From the NCBI GenBank assembly GCA_016191165.1, contig JACPPF010000169.1:30815-94814 (forward strand): a stretch of DNA of 64,000 nt, written 5' to 3'. Origin of the DNA: Planctomycetota bacterium (lineage in GTDB: Bacteria > Planctomycetota > Planctomycetia > Gemmatales > Gemmataceae). Below, piece by piece: positions 26,389-35,167 of the stretch. The translations under genes and the position numbers were made by a program. The notes beneath the pieces are model-generated. The model worked only from the letters and a program-made list of their open reading frames with translations, had not been told where the DNA came from and searched no databases. Each line of letters begins with the position of its first letter. The first letter of the stretch is position 1.

Positions 26389-28449
26389 ATGTTACTCCAC
26401 CGCCTCGTTGTCCAGGACTTCGGGCTCTTTCGTGGCCGCAATGAATTAGATTTGGCCCCGCGCATCCGCTACCGACAGCGGCGTCCGGTCGTTCTGATCG
26501 GCGGGAAAAATGGCTCCGGAAAGACAACATTGCTCGATGCCGTCCGTCTCTGCCTTTACGGTCCTCTGGCCCTGGGACCGAGGGTGAGCGTTCGGGAATA
26601 CGAAGCCTACCTCAACGACCGCATCCACCGGGCCAATGGGCGACTCATTTCGCCGGAAGGGGCCTCGGTGGGGGTGGAATTCCTTTATGCCCAGGCCGGC
26701 GTCCAACACACCTATTCGGTTGAACGCCGCTGGGAGCGGCGCGGCAGCGGCAGCGTCCGGACGGAAACAACAGTTCTCTGCGATGGGAAGCCTCTCGGCG
26801 AGCTTGAGCGCACGCAGGCGGATGAATTCCTGCGCGACCTAATCCCGCCTGGCGTGTCGCAGTTGTTTTTCTTCGACGGGGAGAAAATCCAGCAGCTCGC
26901 AGAAACGGCCCATGACCAGACCGCACTGGCGGAAGCCGTGCGTGGCCTCACCGGGCTTGAATTGCTGGAGCGTCTTCAGGCGGACCTGCGCACCTACGCC
27001 GCGAAAAACCGTGACGCAGCCGAGGAGCAACCGCTACGACGGCAACAAGTGGCGCTCGTGGAGGAGCGGCGGCAGCTCGACGAGCGACTCCGAGTTGCCA
27101 CCCGAGATGTCGACGAAGCTCAGAGTGCGGAAGATGGATGTAGGCAAGAGATCGAACGCGAGAAACAGCGCTTGGCGCGCATGGGCGGGAGTTTTGCAGC
27201 AAAGCGCGAATCCTACGAAGCAGAACGGGCCCACCTGAAACAGGCCATCATTGAAGTTGAAGCCGAACTCCGTGAATCGTGCGAGGGGCTACTTCCATTC
27301 GTGCTTTGCTCCGCCCAGTGTCGCTCGCTCGGCCAACAGTTAGCGGAGGAAGACAAGGTTCAACAGTGGGTGGCGCACGAGGCGGCAATCAAGGGCCGGC
27401 TTGCCGACCTGAAGCAAGGTGCCAAGGACGCGCTTTTTCCGGCCAACGATTCACTGGATGTTTCTGCACGCGTCCGCAAGACGCTCGTTCAACGTGTTGG
27501 TCTTTTACTAGACCGTTTGGCGGAGCCTCCAGAGGATCTGCCGACTGTGACCACACTCCACAAGGTGTCGGAAGATGACCGCCAGCGGTTGCTCAGCGCG
27601 ATCGACCGGATCTCGCACGACATGCCAAAACTGCTGAGCAAACTTCAGAAACGACTCGAACGGTCTACGCGCCGGCTGCAGGAGGTGGAGGTGGCGCTGG
27701 AGAAGATCCCCGCCGACGAGATTATTCAGCCGGTCGTTGAGCGTTTGCAGACACTTTATCAAGAACTGGGCAGCGCCGAGGCAGCAACCAAACGAGCCGA
27801 CCTGAGCAAGCGCGAGGTCGAGCTGCACCTTGAGGACCTGGGACGCCGCGAGCGCAAACTCGCCGAACGGCTCGCAGACCTCGGCCGAATGGCGGATCGG
27901 CGTGTGCAGCTGGGCAAGGTCCAGATCGTGGTGGACGAGTTCACCGAAGCGCTAACCACAGCCAAGATTCAAGAACTTCGTGACGCGGTCGTTCGCTGTT
28001 TTGGGCAGCTGTGGCGGAAGGGCGACCTGATCCGGCGAATCGAAATCGATCCCAAGACTTTCCAGGTCACGCTCTTTGACGCGCATGACCGGCCGGCGCC
28101 GAAGGATCAATTGTCGGCTGGCGAGAAACAAATCTTCGCCATTTCGATGCTTTGGGCGCTCGCGCAGCTCTCCGGGCGGCCCTTGCCGATCGTTATCGAC
28201 ACGCCTTTGGGCAGGCTTGACAGCGACCACCGCGGCTACCTTGTGGACCGGTATTTTCCCAACGCCAGCCACCAGGTAATCGTGCTCTCCACGGACACCG
28301 AAATCGACCAGGCGTCCTTCAAGGCGCTGAGTCCTTCGGTGAGCCACGCCTACCACCTGCGTTATGATGAGCTGGAGCAATGCTGCATGGTGGAGCCGGG
28401 TTATTTTTGGGGCAGAACCGAAACGGAGACGCTCGATGCAGCTAAATAA
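26389..28449 (+). CDS. dndD: DndD, ATPase of the phosphorothioation complex
   Basis: A 686-aa SMC-like ATPase. Walker A GGKNGSGKT at 38-46, FFFDGEKIQQLAE near 165, then coiled coils (about 200-540), then DQLSAGEKQIFAIS and VIDTPLGRLDS near 600. It has the same architecture as the copy at 3731-5773. The ATG 26389 follows the dndC stop by one base, with GGGGAGGAAGA as ribosome site. It overlaps dndE by 14 bases. Probable role: ATP-driven DNA opening or nicking to let DndC place sulfur. Confidence 0.93.
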   Translation: MLLHRLVVQDFGLFRGRNELDLAPRIRYRQRRPVVLIGGKNGSGKTTLLDAVRLCLYGPLALGPRVSVREYEAYLNDRIHRANGRLISPEGASVGVEFLYAQAGVQHTYSVERRWERRGSGSVRTETTVLCDGKPLGELERTQADEFLRDLIPPGVSQLFFFDGEKIQQLAETAHDQTALAEAVRGLTGLELLERLQADLRTYAAKNRDAAEEQPLRRQQVALVEERRQLDERLRVATRDVDEAQSAEDGCRQEIEREKQRLARMGGSFAAKRESYEAERAHLKQAIIEVEAELRESCEGLLPFVLCSAQCRSLGQQLAEEDKVQQWVAHEAAIKGRLADLKQGAKDALFPANDSLDVSARVRKTLVQRVGLLLDRLAEPPEDLPTVTTLHKVSEDDRQRLLSAIDRISHDMPKLLSKLQKRLERSTRRLQEVEVALEKIPADEIIQPVVERLQTLYQELGSAEAATKRADLSKREVELHLEDLGRRERKLAERLADLGRMADRRVQLGKVQIVVDEFTEALTTAKIQELRDAVVRCFGQLWRKGDLIRRIEIDPKTFQVTLFDAHDRPAPKDQLSAGEKQIFAISMLWALAQLSGRPLPIVIDTPLGRLDSDHRGYLVDRYFPNASHQVIVLSTDTEIDQASFKALSPSVSHAYHLRYDELEQCCMVEPGYFWGRTETETLDAAK

Positions 28450-28813
28450 AATCCGTCTCTCGAACGAGGCGTCTGAGCGCCTCAAACACCTGAAGGCTCG
28501 GACGGGCATGACGCCCAACATCCTCAGCCGGCTCGGGTTTTGCCTTTCTCTGTCGGACCCGGCGATACCGAACTCGGAGAGCTACCCGGAAGAAGACCGT
28601 GAGTTCAACCGCTACACGCTGCTCGGCGAGTGGGACGACCTGTTCGTGGCGCTCTTGCGTCAACGCCTGGCCCAAGACAACCTCTCCGAGGATCTCCTGG
28701 AAGCCCAGTTCCGCGCGCATCTGAACAGGGGCGTGCTGTCCCTATTCGGGCTCGTCAAGAGTATGTCTGACCTGGCCGTCCTCTGCGAACGAGCCGCAAG
28801 CCGACATGAATAG
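28436..28813 (+). CDS. dndE: DndE, nicked-DNA-binding subunit
   Basis: A 125-aa protein with the DndE pattern: IRLSNEASERLKHLKARTG, NILSRLGFCLSLSDP, EFNRYTLLGEWDDLFVALL and HLNRGV. DndE tetramers bind nicked double-stranded DNA. The ATG at 28436 lies within the dndD end, 14 bases before its stop, so translation is coupled. It aligns along its full length with the N-terminal 135 residues of the fusion ATPase at 2026-3693. No dndFGH restriction genes follow. Confidence 0.92.
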   Translation: MQLNKIRLSNEASERLKHLKARTGMTPNILSRLGFCLSLSDPAIPNSESYPEEDREFNRYTLLGEWDDLFVALLRQRLAQDNLSEDLLEAQFRAHLNRGVLSLFGLVKSMSDLAVLCERAASRHE

Positions 28814-28921
28814 ACTTCAACGTGTCCATCGCTCAACACCTTTCATTCCGGTCGGTTCGCCGGGGTACTCCTTGGTGGAGATCCGCATGTCTTTGAGCGG
28901 CCGTGCCGAGGAATCCTTACC

Positions 28922-29164
28922 ATGTCCCGCAGAAGCAAAAGCAAAAAGAAAACTGGTTGGGAAGGAAAGGTCGTCAAGGAGCTGAGGTTCCTGAGCGAAG
29001 CCGAACTCGCCTGCGAGGCATGGCAAGGTTCTCAGAAGGTAGCCGCCGTGGAGTTCACCGACGGCTCGCTGGTGTATGCGGCATGTGACCCAGAAGGAAA
29101 TGGTCCTGGAGCACTCTTTGGCGTAACGTCTGACGGTCAAACCGTGTGGGTGAATCCAGCGTGA
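28922..29164 (+). CDS. Small unknown protein after dndE
   Basis: An 80-aa protein: a Lys/Arg/Ser-rich start (RRSKSKKK), then a compact region with AVEFTDGSLVYAACDPEGNGPGALFGV-type strands. It has no family I recognise. It starts at ATG 28922 with GAGG ten bases upstream, on the same strand as dndBCDE and 108 bp after it, so it might be a late gene of that operon. Coding character is plausible but not proven. Confidence 0.45.
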   Translation: MSRRSKSKKKTGWEGKVVKELRFLSEAELACEAWQGSQKVAAVEFTDGSLVYAACDPEGNGPGALFGVTSDGQTVWVNPA

Positions 29165-29327
29165 CCCCGCCGCCCGCGCCGCAGAACATTCAAAACGACT
29201 GGCGATGCCATCGCGCCTCCTGTCAGTGTTTTCACGCTCGTGCGACCTGCCGGATTACAATGCCAGGAGACGGGATACCAATTGCCGCACTTGCCAAACC
29301 GGTGCGAGTAATAGAGTAGGCCCGCAG

Positions 29328-29537
29328 CTACCCTTGCCCGTCTTGGTCCTGAGAATCATCATCAAGTTTCTCGTGTTCCAAAGGATGAATGGCGCGTTGC
29401 CAATTACCTTTGTCATCCTCCGGCAGGTCGTCCCAGCAGCGGGTGCAAACTGCCGGATAAGGGTGGCTCTCCGCGAACGGTAGATGACACATCGCGCAGA
29501 TTTCGCCGTTGACAACGCCATCAGTCAATTCGCCCAT
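29328..29537 (-). CDS. Small two-CxxC zinc-binding protein
   Basis: A 69-aa protein. It has a zinc-ribbon-like arrangement, CAMCHLPFAES and then CTRCWDDLPEDD with 14 residues between the pairs, followed by an acidic C-terminus. Start ATG 29537 has GAGG upstream. No family is recognised; the acidic tail and the knuckle fit a small protein- or nucleic-acid-binding adaptor. Confidence 0.55.
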   Translation of the reverse strand: MGELTDGVVNGEICAMCHLPFAESHPYPAVCTRCWDDLPEDDKGNWQRAIHPLEHEKLDDDSQDQDGQG

Positions 29538-29595
29538 TTTGTCCTCATTTTCTATTAGGATAGAAAAGCGAGGCAGTCATTGCCGACAATAAATG

Positions 29596-29619
29596 AGGTG
29601 CCTGTCCTGAAGGGCACCT
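29596..29619 (-). terminator. Possible hairpin terminator
   Basis: Arms AGGTGCC and GGCACCT around a ten-base loop, read on the minus strand after the stop of the gene ending at 29668, followed by CATTTATT. The stem is seven base pairs and the T-rich stretch is short, so the call is weak. Confidence 0.3.
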
Positions 29620-29667
29620 GCCACAACTGGGCCAAACATGGCGGCAATCGTGTACATCGAGCCAACG

Positions 29668-30054
29668 TCAGTTGTTTTGAGTGAGCTGCTGACCTTCGGC
29701 GTATGCATCCGGTGGAGCTACCTCGGGCCTGATACGATAGCTGCTAATCAGCAGTCCCTCAATGCGGACGACCACTTCCCTCTCCGGGTCATAATCAGTA
29801 CACATGCGCCGTTCATCCTCGCCTTCAGGCCCAGCGGGGAGTGATGCGACCGGCCAATACTCCACTCGAGGCGTGTCCGTACCGTCCTTCCAGATTACAA
29901 GAACACCGCGACCAACCAATCGGAAGTTCTGCCAAGCCGTAGCAGCGATCGACAGTTCTTGTTCGCCGAGCCACGCCTTTTCTGTGCAACGATTTCGTCG
30001 CGTGTTCCAGCCCGCGGGGCTTTCCTCGGCACGCCCGTCTGGGGCACTCCGCAC
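29668..30054 (-). CDS. Unknown 128-aa protein coupled to a SEC-C microprotein
   Basis: It begins with GTG 30054, three bases after the stop of the microprotein gene. The middle (AWQNFRLVGRGVLVIWKDG, RRMCTDYDPEREVVVRIEGLLISSY) looks like beta strands of a small globular domain; the first 30 residues and the last 20 are low-complexity. I do not recognise a family. An alternative internal start is possible. Confidence 0.5.
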   Translation of the reverse strand: MRSAPDGRAEESPAGWNTRRNRCTEKAWLGEQELSIAATAWQNFRLVGRGVLVIWKDGTDTPRVEYWPVASLPAGPEGEDERRMCTDYDPEREVVVRIEGLLISSYRIRPEVAPPDAYAEGQQLTQNN

Positions 30055-30057
30055 AAT

Positions 30058-30159
30058 TCAGCCCTTGGGGACGGCGAACTCTTGGGCCTCATGCAACAAC
30101 TGCTTGAACTTCTTGCCACTGCCACATGGGCATGGTGCATTCCGGTTGATTTTGCCCAT
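30058..30159 (-). CDS. 33-aa SEC-C motif microprotein
   Basis: This reading frame is too short for normal ORF cut-offs. It runs from ATG 30159 to a TGA at 30060-30058 and gives a full SEC-C zinc motif: NAPCPCGSGKKFKQ at residues 7-20, then LLHEAQ. The motif is the one found at the C-terminus of SecA and in many small proteins. AAGGGAG lies eight bases upstream of the ATG. The next gene starts within three bases, so the two form a translational unit. With the motif alone it could bind zinc and a partner protein; the partner is unknown. Confidence 0.7.
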   Translation of the reverse strand: MGKINRNAPCPCGSGKKFKQLLHEAQEFAVPKG

Positions 30160-30415
30160 AATCGCTCCCTTCCGCTGGTGGCCGCACCTCTAGTGCTCGT
30201 TCACCGGTAAACGATACGATTGGCGACCTTCTGGCAAGTCCGACAGAATCCCTTGCCGCAAAAGTAGTTACGTGACGACCTGCGCAGCCGAACCGAATCG
30301 GACGGCCCGGTCATATGACACCCTGGCAGAATGCGGAACCCGTTCTACGTTCACCTTCCCGGTGCTGGACGGCTGAACGTTAGCACGGCCCGAATGCGGG
30401 GTTTTTCAGGCAAGG

Positions 30416-31324
30416 TCAAATGCCTCCATAGTCGTGGCGACCTTTGAGCATCGTGATGAGTCCTGCGAGCCTTTCAAGATCGTCGGTCTCCTGATCCATC
30501 TCGACGCGCAGAACGTTGGCTGACTCCTCCATGCCCGTTCTCGCAATTCGCGCCAGAACCTCCTTGCCGTACATCAAGAATTCGTGGCCGTCCTCGCGGC
30601 TGACGCCAAGGATAACGTCGGCCGAGTTGATAAGATCGGTAGGGTCAAAATCCGCATCCCGGTTGCATCCAGTTCCGGACTCGTCAAATAGTGCGTCAAT
30701 GGGAACTCGATTCGGTCCCGGAAGCTCTTCTCCTTGGATCAGCTTTCGGAGCCCCTCCCGTCGTGCGTTTTTCCCTCGCGCGCGTTCGTCCGCGAACATC
30801 CACTTTGCGATTTCACGAATTCGGCCGCTGCTCAACGTCCTCAAGCCATCGACCGTAGCACGGCCTTTCCGAATGGCATCAAGGTTGTCTGCGGGAGTAC
30901 GACTCAAAAGCAACACGAGACTTGCTACGTCTTTTCGCTTTTCATGGGTAGCAGAGTCCGTGCCGGTGAGATGTGTGGTGAACCGTTCGACGGTATCGGC
31001 CCACCACTCCCAAATAGCGATTTCTCCCCAAGGTCGCCTGTCATACCTGAAGCCGTCTTCCCATTCCTCAACAGTCCGCGGGTACACCTGGTCAAAAACC
31101 CGTTCAAACCGACGAAAGATCTCGCGAACTTCTGGCGGAAATTCTGGATGAACGTATTCGTCGCGCTGCTTGATCGTCTTCAGCATTTCGGGCGACGCAT
31201 AAAACTCGCCGTGATCCCTAATGTGGAGTGGCAGGTAACCTGCCGGCACCTTTGTCGCCAGGACTGTGTAGAACTCGATCTCCGGCTTAAGCCTGACAAG
31301 AATCCGCACTTGTTCAGATGACAT
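30416..31324 (-). CDS. Unknown soluble 302-aa protein
   Basis: A 302-aa protein from ATG 31324; the frame is open to 31474 but those residues look unlike protein. It is highly charged and helical, with a Trp/Asp/Tyr-rich region around 85-105 (WEDGFRYDRRPWGEIAIWEWW) and an acidic C-terminus near EMDQETDDLERLAGLI. I see no recognised family and no membrane segment. It lies between the microprotein pair and the small zinc-ribbon gene, on the same strand. Confidence 0.6.
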   Translation of the reverse strand: MSSEQVRILVRLKPEIEFYTVLATKVPAGYLPLHIRDHGEFYASPEMLKTIKQRDEYVHPEFPPEVREIFRRFERVFDQVYPRTVEEWEDGFRYDRRPWGEIAIWEWWADTVERFTTHLTGTDSATHEKRKDVASLVLLLSRTPADNLDAIRKGRATVDGLRTLSSGRIREIAKWMFADERARGKNARREGLRKLIQGEELPGPNRVPIDALFDESGTGCNRDADFDPTDLINSADVILGVSREDGHEFLMYGKEVLARIARTGMEESANVLRVEMDQETDDLERLAGLITMLKGRHDYGGI

Positions 31325-31621
31325 TGCTAGGCACCTCCCGATTCCTCGCGGTAACCTTCGCTTATGCCCGTGGCATCCCGAATTCCCTGCCAGAATGTAC
31401 TGTTCGATCAATATCCACCGGTGTTTCCGGCTTGTCAAATGGCCCAAGACAAGCCATGAACCCTCGCTGGACACGTCGTCCCGGCATGGCTCTTCCCAAT
31501 CATGATTCTGCCTGCGGAGTGATTATACCGCGGTGCCTGCAAACTGGCCTGGCGCCGATGGGCCGTTTCCGGACAATCCGTGTCCGGTAGCGGCTGATTC
31601 AGTGCTTCCGGGGCGGCTTGC

Positions 31622-31864
31622 TTACGCGTGTTGTGTGAAATTATGCCCGCATGTCCTGCACATGCTGTTGGGGCCGGACACGTACCCGCCGCAACCGGGT
31701 TTCCGGCCTTCCCTTTGGCAGGCATGGCACCGCCCGTACCCAGCCACAATTTCATCGTCGTCGTCCCAAGCGATCGATGCTGGCACTTCATCCACGAGGT
31801 TCCCTTGTTGCGTCTGACCGCGGAATCCCACGGCTTCAAGAACGGCATTGTTGAGACTTGCCAT
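31622..31864 (-). CDS. Small C-terminal zinc-ribbon protein
   Basis: An 80-aa protein from ATG 31864. The C-terminal half holds CHACQREGRKPGCGGY and CRTCGHNFTQH, a clear zinc ribbon; the N-terminal half is acidic (WDDDDEIVAG). It follows the disrupted membrane protein gene (stop at 31891) by 26 bp, so before the insertion the two were probably co-transcribed with the vWA operon to the right. Its expression may now depend on IS-borne or local promoters. Confidence 0.6.
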   Translation of the reverse strand: MASLNNAVLEAVGFRGQTQQGNLVDEVPASIAWDDDDEIVAGYGRCHACQREGRKPGCGGYVSGPNSMCRTCGHNFTQHA

Positions 31865-32106
31865 TGAAACCCTGCCGGTTGCCTTGGCGATTACTCTTGG
31901 CTGCTGGGTCTGAAGATTGATCCCACAACACGACACGGAAGATAAATGCCGGCGAATACTACGATTACCAGCACTGCAAACTGGGCCAAGGCCAACCTAG
32001 CCGCATTCGGATCCCCAATTGTATGGGCAAGGACGAAACCGATGATGCCAAGGATGGGCGGCCCTGCATAGAAAAGGCACCCGGCCAAGCAGCCATTTTC
32101 GGATGC

Positions 32107-32116
32107 GTCTCTCGGG
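32107..32116. repeat. ISAs1 target duplication, left copy
   Basis: GTCTCTCGGG; the identical right copy is at 34952-34961. Confidence 0.93.
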
Positions 32117-32986
32117 CAGGGCTAACGCCTCACTGGCTCCCCAGATTCGCCGAACCTCGGATGACTTCTTCGAGAAACTCCGTATTCCAGGCAGCCTGGA
32201 GACGTTTGCAGGTGATGCTCTCCTTGTCAGGGTGATGCTTCAACAGGGTCACGGCGAGGCGGCGTAGCAGAGCCAGGTTTTGTGCCGCCGTGCGTTCCTT
32301 GGTGCGGTTGTAGTCTTCGCCGAAGTTGACGTCCAACTGCCAATGCAAGTTGTTTTCAATACTCCAATGACGCCGCAATGCTTTGCCGTAATACCGGGCA
32401 CTCGCCTTTTTGCTGCCGATGAAGAATCGGACCTCCGTGCTGGTTTCGCCTTTCACAGTTCGCTCGCTGCCGCACATGCCAATGACGCACAGATCCTGCC
32501 AGGCATCGTGATTGCGAATGCCACGTGGATTACGAATGATGGTATAACAACGCACTTCCTCACGCCCGTGACCTTTTTCCTCAGTTGTATAAGTATCGTG
32601 GTCGAGACCCACAAAATCCGTTTCGCACGCTTGCTCGAAGCAGTTCTGAATATCGGTCAGCAACCGTTCCTGATTGGCCTTGACCGTCAGGACATAGTGG
32701 CCGCCTTTGGCCCGGATCTTGGCGGCGATCTGCTTTTGGCAGCCGATGGCATCAATGCTCACGAGGGCGCCGTGGAGGTCGAGCAGTTCCAGGAGCTTGG
32801 GAATGGCCGCGATTTCGTTGGATTTTTCGTCCACGGCGACCTGGCCCAAGCTGAGATGGTTCTTGGTGGCCCAGGCGCTGACCAAGTGCAACGGACCCAG
32901 ATCAGCGGTCCCGGAACGACGGACCGTCTTGCCGTCGATGGCAATCTGTTCGATGCCGACACTTCCAGCAAGGGCCAGCATCCAAT

Positions 32987-32994
32987 CCCGGAAG
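32987..32994. repeat. IS66 target duplication, left copy
   Basis: CCCGGAAG; the identical right copy is at 34565-34572. Confidence 0.95.
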
Positions 32995-34564
32995 GTAACC
33001 GTTCACACGGAGTAATCGCTGGGCGCGCACAGATGACGTGCAACGGTCGAGCGATGTGCATTTTATTGAATGGGTTGCAGGCAGAGAACGATCACGTCGG
33101 CTTGGGCAACAGGTCTGGAGGACGTTGGTCGGCAAAGTAGGCGGACAGGGAGTCGTGCAGAAACGTGAAGACGCTGCGGCCCGTTTGGGCACACGTTGCC
33201 ATCACGGTCCAGATGCGTTCGAGCCAGCGTTGGCCTGTTTCGCTGCGGGTGCCTTGCGTCACTTTGCGATCGATGACGACAAACCGAATCGCTTGCTCGG
33301 CAAGATTGTTCGTCGGTTCGATGCCGGGGGTCGTGATGAAACGCAGGTAGCTGTCGCCGTGTTGGCGGAAACGTTCCGCCAGATTGTCGGCTTCTTTGGT
33401 GTCCGGCACCTTCCATTGGACCTCGGTGCGAACCTTGTCGCCGGCCTGTTGCAACGCGGTTTGAAAATCGTCCGGCGTGTAGAGGTCGCGATTGTGGATG
33501 ACGGCGAACATCGCACGCAGATACCGCAAGACGCGTCGACCATAGACTTGGTTTTGCCGATCCGGATGCTCGACGAGAAAGCGGACATCGCGCAGAAAAT
33601 GCGCCAGGCAAAACTGCACCAGGACGCCGCAGTCTTTCATGTACTTGCGGTACGCGGAGAAGTAGTCGCAACCCAGGACGCCGTTGAATTCGGTGCCGAG
33701 CGTTTCGACCAAGACGTCGGAGCCACGCGATTGGTCGATCTTGAACAAGGTGAAGAGCGAAGCGCGAAAGCACCAGGCCCACATCGGTTCCTTGTTGTTC
33801 TTGTGGCCGGTCTCATCGACGTTGAGTATCGGTTCGCCGGGCAGCCGCTCCGCGAGGGCATCGTAAGCGTCCTGCAAACTGGTGCTGGCCTTGGCGATGA
33901 GCTTGGCGAGATACCCGCGGCTGATCTTGATGCCCAGGATATCGCGGATGAATTTGCGAATGGTGGAATAGGAGCAATGGCAGCCGCCTTTGAGGTAGGC
34001 GATCAGGGCGGTGAGCCGCGGCCCGATCAGACCGGCGCGGCGTTGGGCCTCGCCGATGGGCGCGTAGTGGACCTGTTTGCATTTGCGGCACCAGCACGCC
34101 TGGCTGCGAAACTCGACGACGCGAATCAGCTCGCTGGGTTCGAGCAGATTAACTTGCTGGATGACCTTGGGCGGCAACTTGCTGGGCACGACGGGGCCGT
34201 GACAATCGGGGCATTCGGTGTGATGATACTCGACGCACTCATCGACATGCTCGGCGGGAAACTCGGGCCGTTGGTGCTTGGGATGCCCCGGTTGGCCGCC
34301 GCGTTTTCGCTTGCTGGTGGCTTTGGGTTTGGCCTTCTTGACGATGTCGCTGGAAGGCGGCTTGGAAGAGTTGGCCGAGTCTTTTTTGGCGGCGGCGAGT
34401 TCGGCCCGCAACTGCGCAACCTGGACCTGGAGTTCCTCGAAGTGTTGTTCCAAAGTGGCGCATCGTGCGCACGCTTGCGTCCCTGCGATCGTCATAACGC
34501 GACAGGATACTCAATCGCGAGGACCGCGACAAGCGAGATCAGCGGAATGGGCGTGAACGGTTAC
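32995..34564 (-). mobile_element. IS66-family insertion sequence (1570 bp)
   Basis: Perfect 12-bp terminal inverted repeats, GTAACCGTTCAC and its inverse, bound an element with one long gene. GTAA is the usual IS66 end. The 8-bp duplication CCCGGAAG is intact on both sides. It lacks tnpA and tnpB, as in the single-gene ISBst12-type group. Perfect ends and an open frame indicate a recent insertion. Confidence 0.95.
33092..34495 (-). CDS. IS66-family transposase (TnpC type)
   Basis: A 467-aa transposase of normal length. An N-terminal leucine-zipper-like coiled coil is followed by SSKPPSSD, a zinc-binding segment (CPDCHGP, CWCRKCK), then the DDE core: LNVDETG near residue 232, VLGCDYFSAYRKY and EPTNNLAEQAIRFVVIDRK near 405. 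All three catalytic acids are present, so it may be active. It starts at ATG 34495, 69 bp from the element end. Confidence 0.95.
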   Translation of the reverse strand: MTIAGTQACARCATLEQHFEELQVQVAQLRAELAAAKKDSANSSKPPSSDIVKKAKPKATSKRKRGGQPGHPKHQRPEFPAEHVDECVEYHHTECPDCHGPVVPSKLPPKVIQQVNLLEPSELIRVVEFRSQACWCRKCKQVHYAPIGEAQRRAGLIGPRLTALIAYLKGGCHCSYSTIRKFIRDILGIKISRGYLAKLIAKASTSLQDAYDALAERLPGEPILNVDETGHKNNKEPMWAWCFRASLFTLFKIDQSRGSDVLVETLGTEFNGVLGCDYFSAYRKYMKDCGVLVQFCLAHFLRDVRFLVEHPDRQNQVYGRRVLRYLRAMFAVIHNRDLYTPDDFQTALQQAGDKVRTEVQWKVPDTKEADNLAERFRQHGDSYLRFITTPGIEPTNNLAEQAIRFVVIDRKVTQGTRSETGQRWLERIWTVMATCAQTGRSVFTFLHDSLSAYFADQRPPDLLPKPT

Positions 34565-35167
34565 CCCGGAAGCAACTCTGGAAGACCACCGGATCGAGGC
34601 GTTCAAAGAGTCGCTCAAAGGTATCGTGACACGGGATGCCATTGGGCAATGTGAGAAATCGTTTGAGCCAGTCATGCCGCTTGCGGCCAAAGGCAGCGAT
34701 CTGCGTCCAACTGTTGCAGCCGGAGACGACGCCGCAAATGGCGATGACCAGGATGTCCAGGAAAAGGTGTTGGCGGCGGTGTCTGCGTCGAGGATCTTTG
34801 AGTTTGCGGAAGTGCTTCTTGATAGAAAGGGAAGCCTTGGCCATACAGTTCCTCCAGGATAGGTTACATCCCCGGAGAATCGTAAGGGCCGGTCCTTGAC
34901 GAAATCAAGCGGCCGCCAATAATTCGGGCGGAGTTTGATGCGTCCGCCCTGGTCTCTCGGGCTGGCACCGCTCCACACACCACGAATTGCGGTCCAGAGT
35001 GCAAGGAAAAGAGCAACCTGTTCCGCCGACATGAGTCCCGCGTAACCTACTGACACGAGCAGACCACCCAGCCCAGCGATGTAAAAGAGGTCTTGAATCA
35101 TGCCCACCTTCCTCCGGCGCTTTCAGCCCTTGCCCGTCACCTCAAATGGGAATGTACCGGAGGCGCT

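Larger units (their letters stand above)
32130..34844 (-). pseudogene. ISAs1 transposase interrupted by IS66
   Basis: The N-terminal part is at 34573-34844 and the rest at 32130-32994. Taking out IS66 and one 8-bp duplicate restores an open frame of 379 codons (378 aa). The join reads SCFRDWMLALAG, as expected of ISAs1 transposases. Features: HFRKLKDPRR at the start, IAIDGKTVRRSG for the first catalytic Asp, SIDAIGCQK and a C-terminal HWSIENNLHWQLDV near the end. The transposase was therefore intact before IS66 arrived. Confidence 0.92.
32117..34951 (-). mobile_element. ISAs1-family insertion sequence, split by IS66
   Basis: The ends are CAGGGCTAACGC on the left and, inverted, CAGGGCGGACGC on the right, an imperfect inverted repeat. 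Direct flanks are GTCTCTCGGG at 32107-32116 and 34952-34961, a 10-bp target duplication as expected for ISAs1. Without the IS66 insert and its duplication the element would be 1257 bp, the normal size of the family. Confidence 0.92.
31891..35107 (-). pseudogene. Small membrane protein gene disrupted by ISAs1
   Basis: The 5' part lies at 34952-35107 and the 3' part at 31891-32106. Removing the element and one copy of its 10-bp target duplication joins them in frame: 156 + 216 bases = 124 codons, giving a 123-aa protein. It has a hydrophobic N-terminal segment (residues about 7-23), another around 28-44, and two more in the C-terminal part (AGPPILGIIGFVLAH and LAQFAVLVIVVFAGIYL). Its ATG 35107 is 61 bp after the vWA protein's stop, so it was probably the next gene in that operon. 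The small TTG-started frame at 32088 is just its C-terminal remnant. Confidence 0.85.

Noticed and set aside
31891..32088. A separate 65-aa membrane protein gene with TTG start
   Set aside because: It is the C-terminal remnant of the gene split by ISAs1; the frame joins exactly with 34952-35107.
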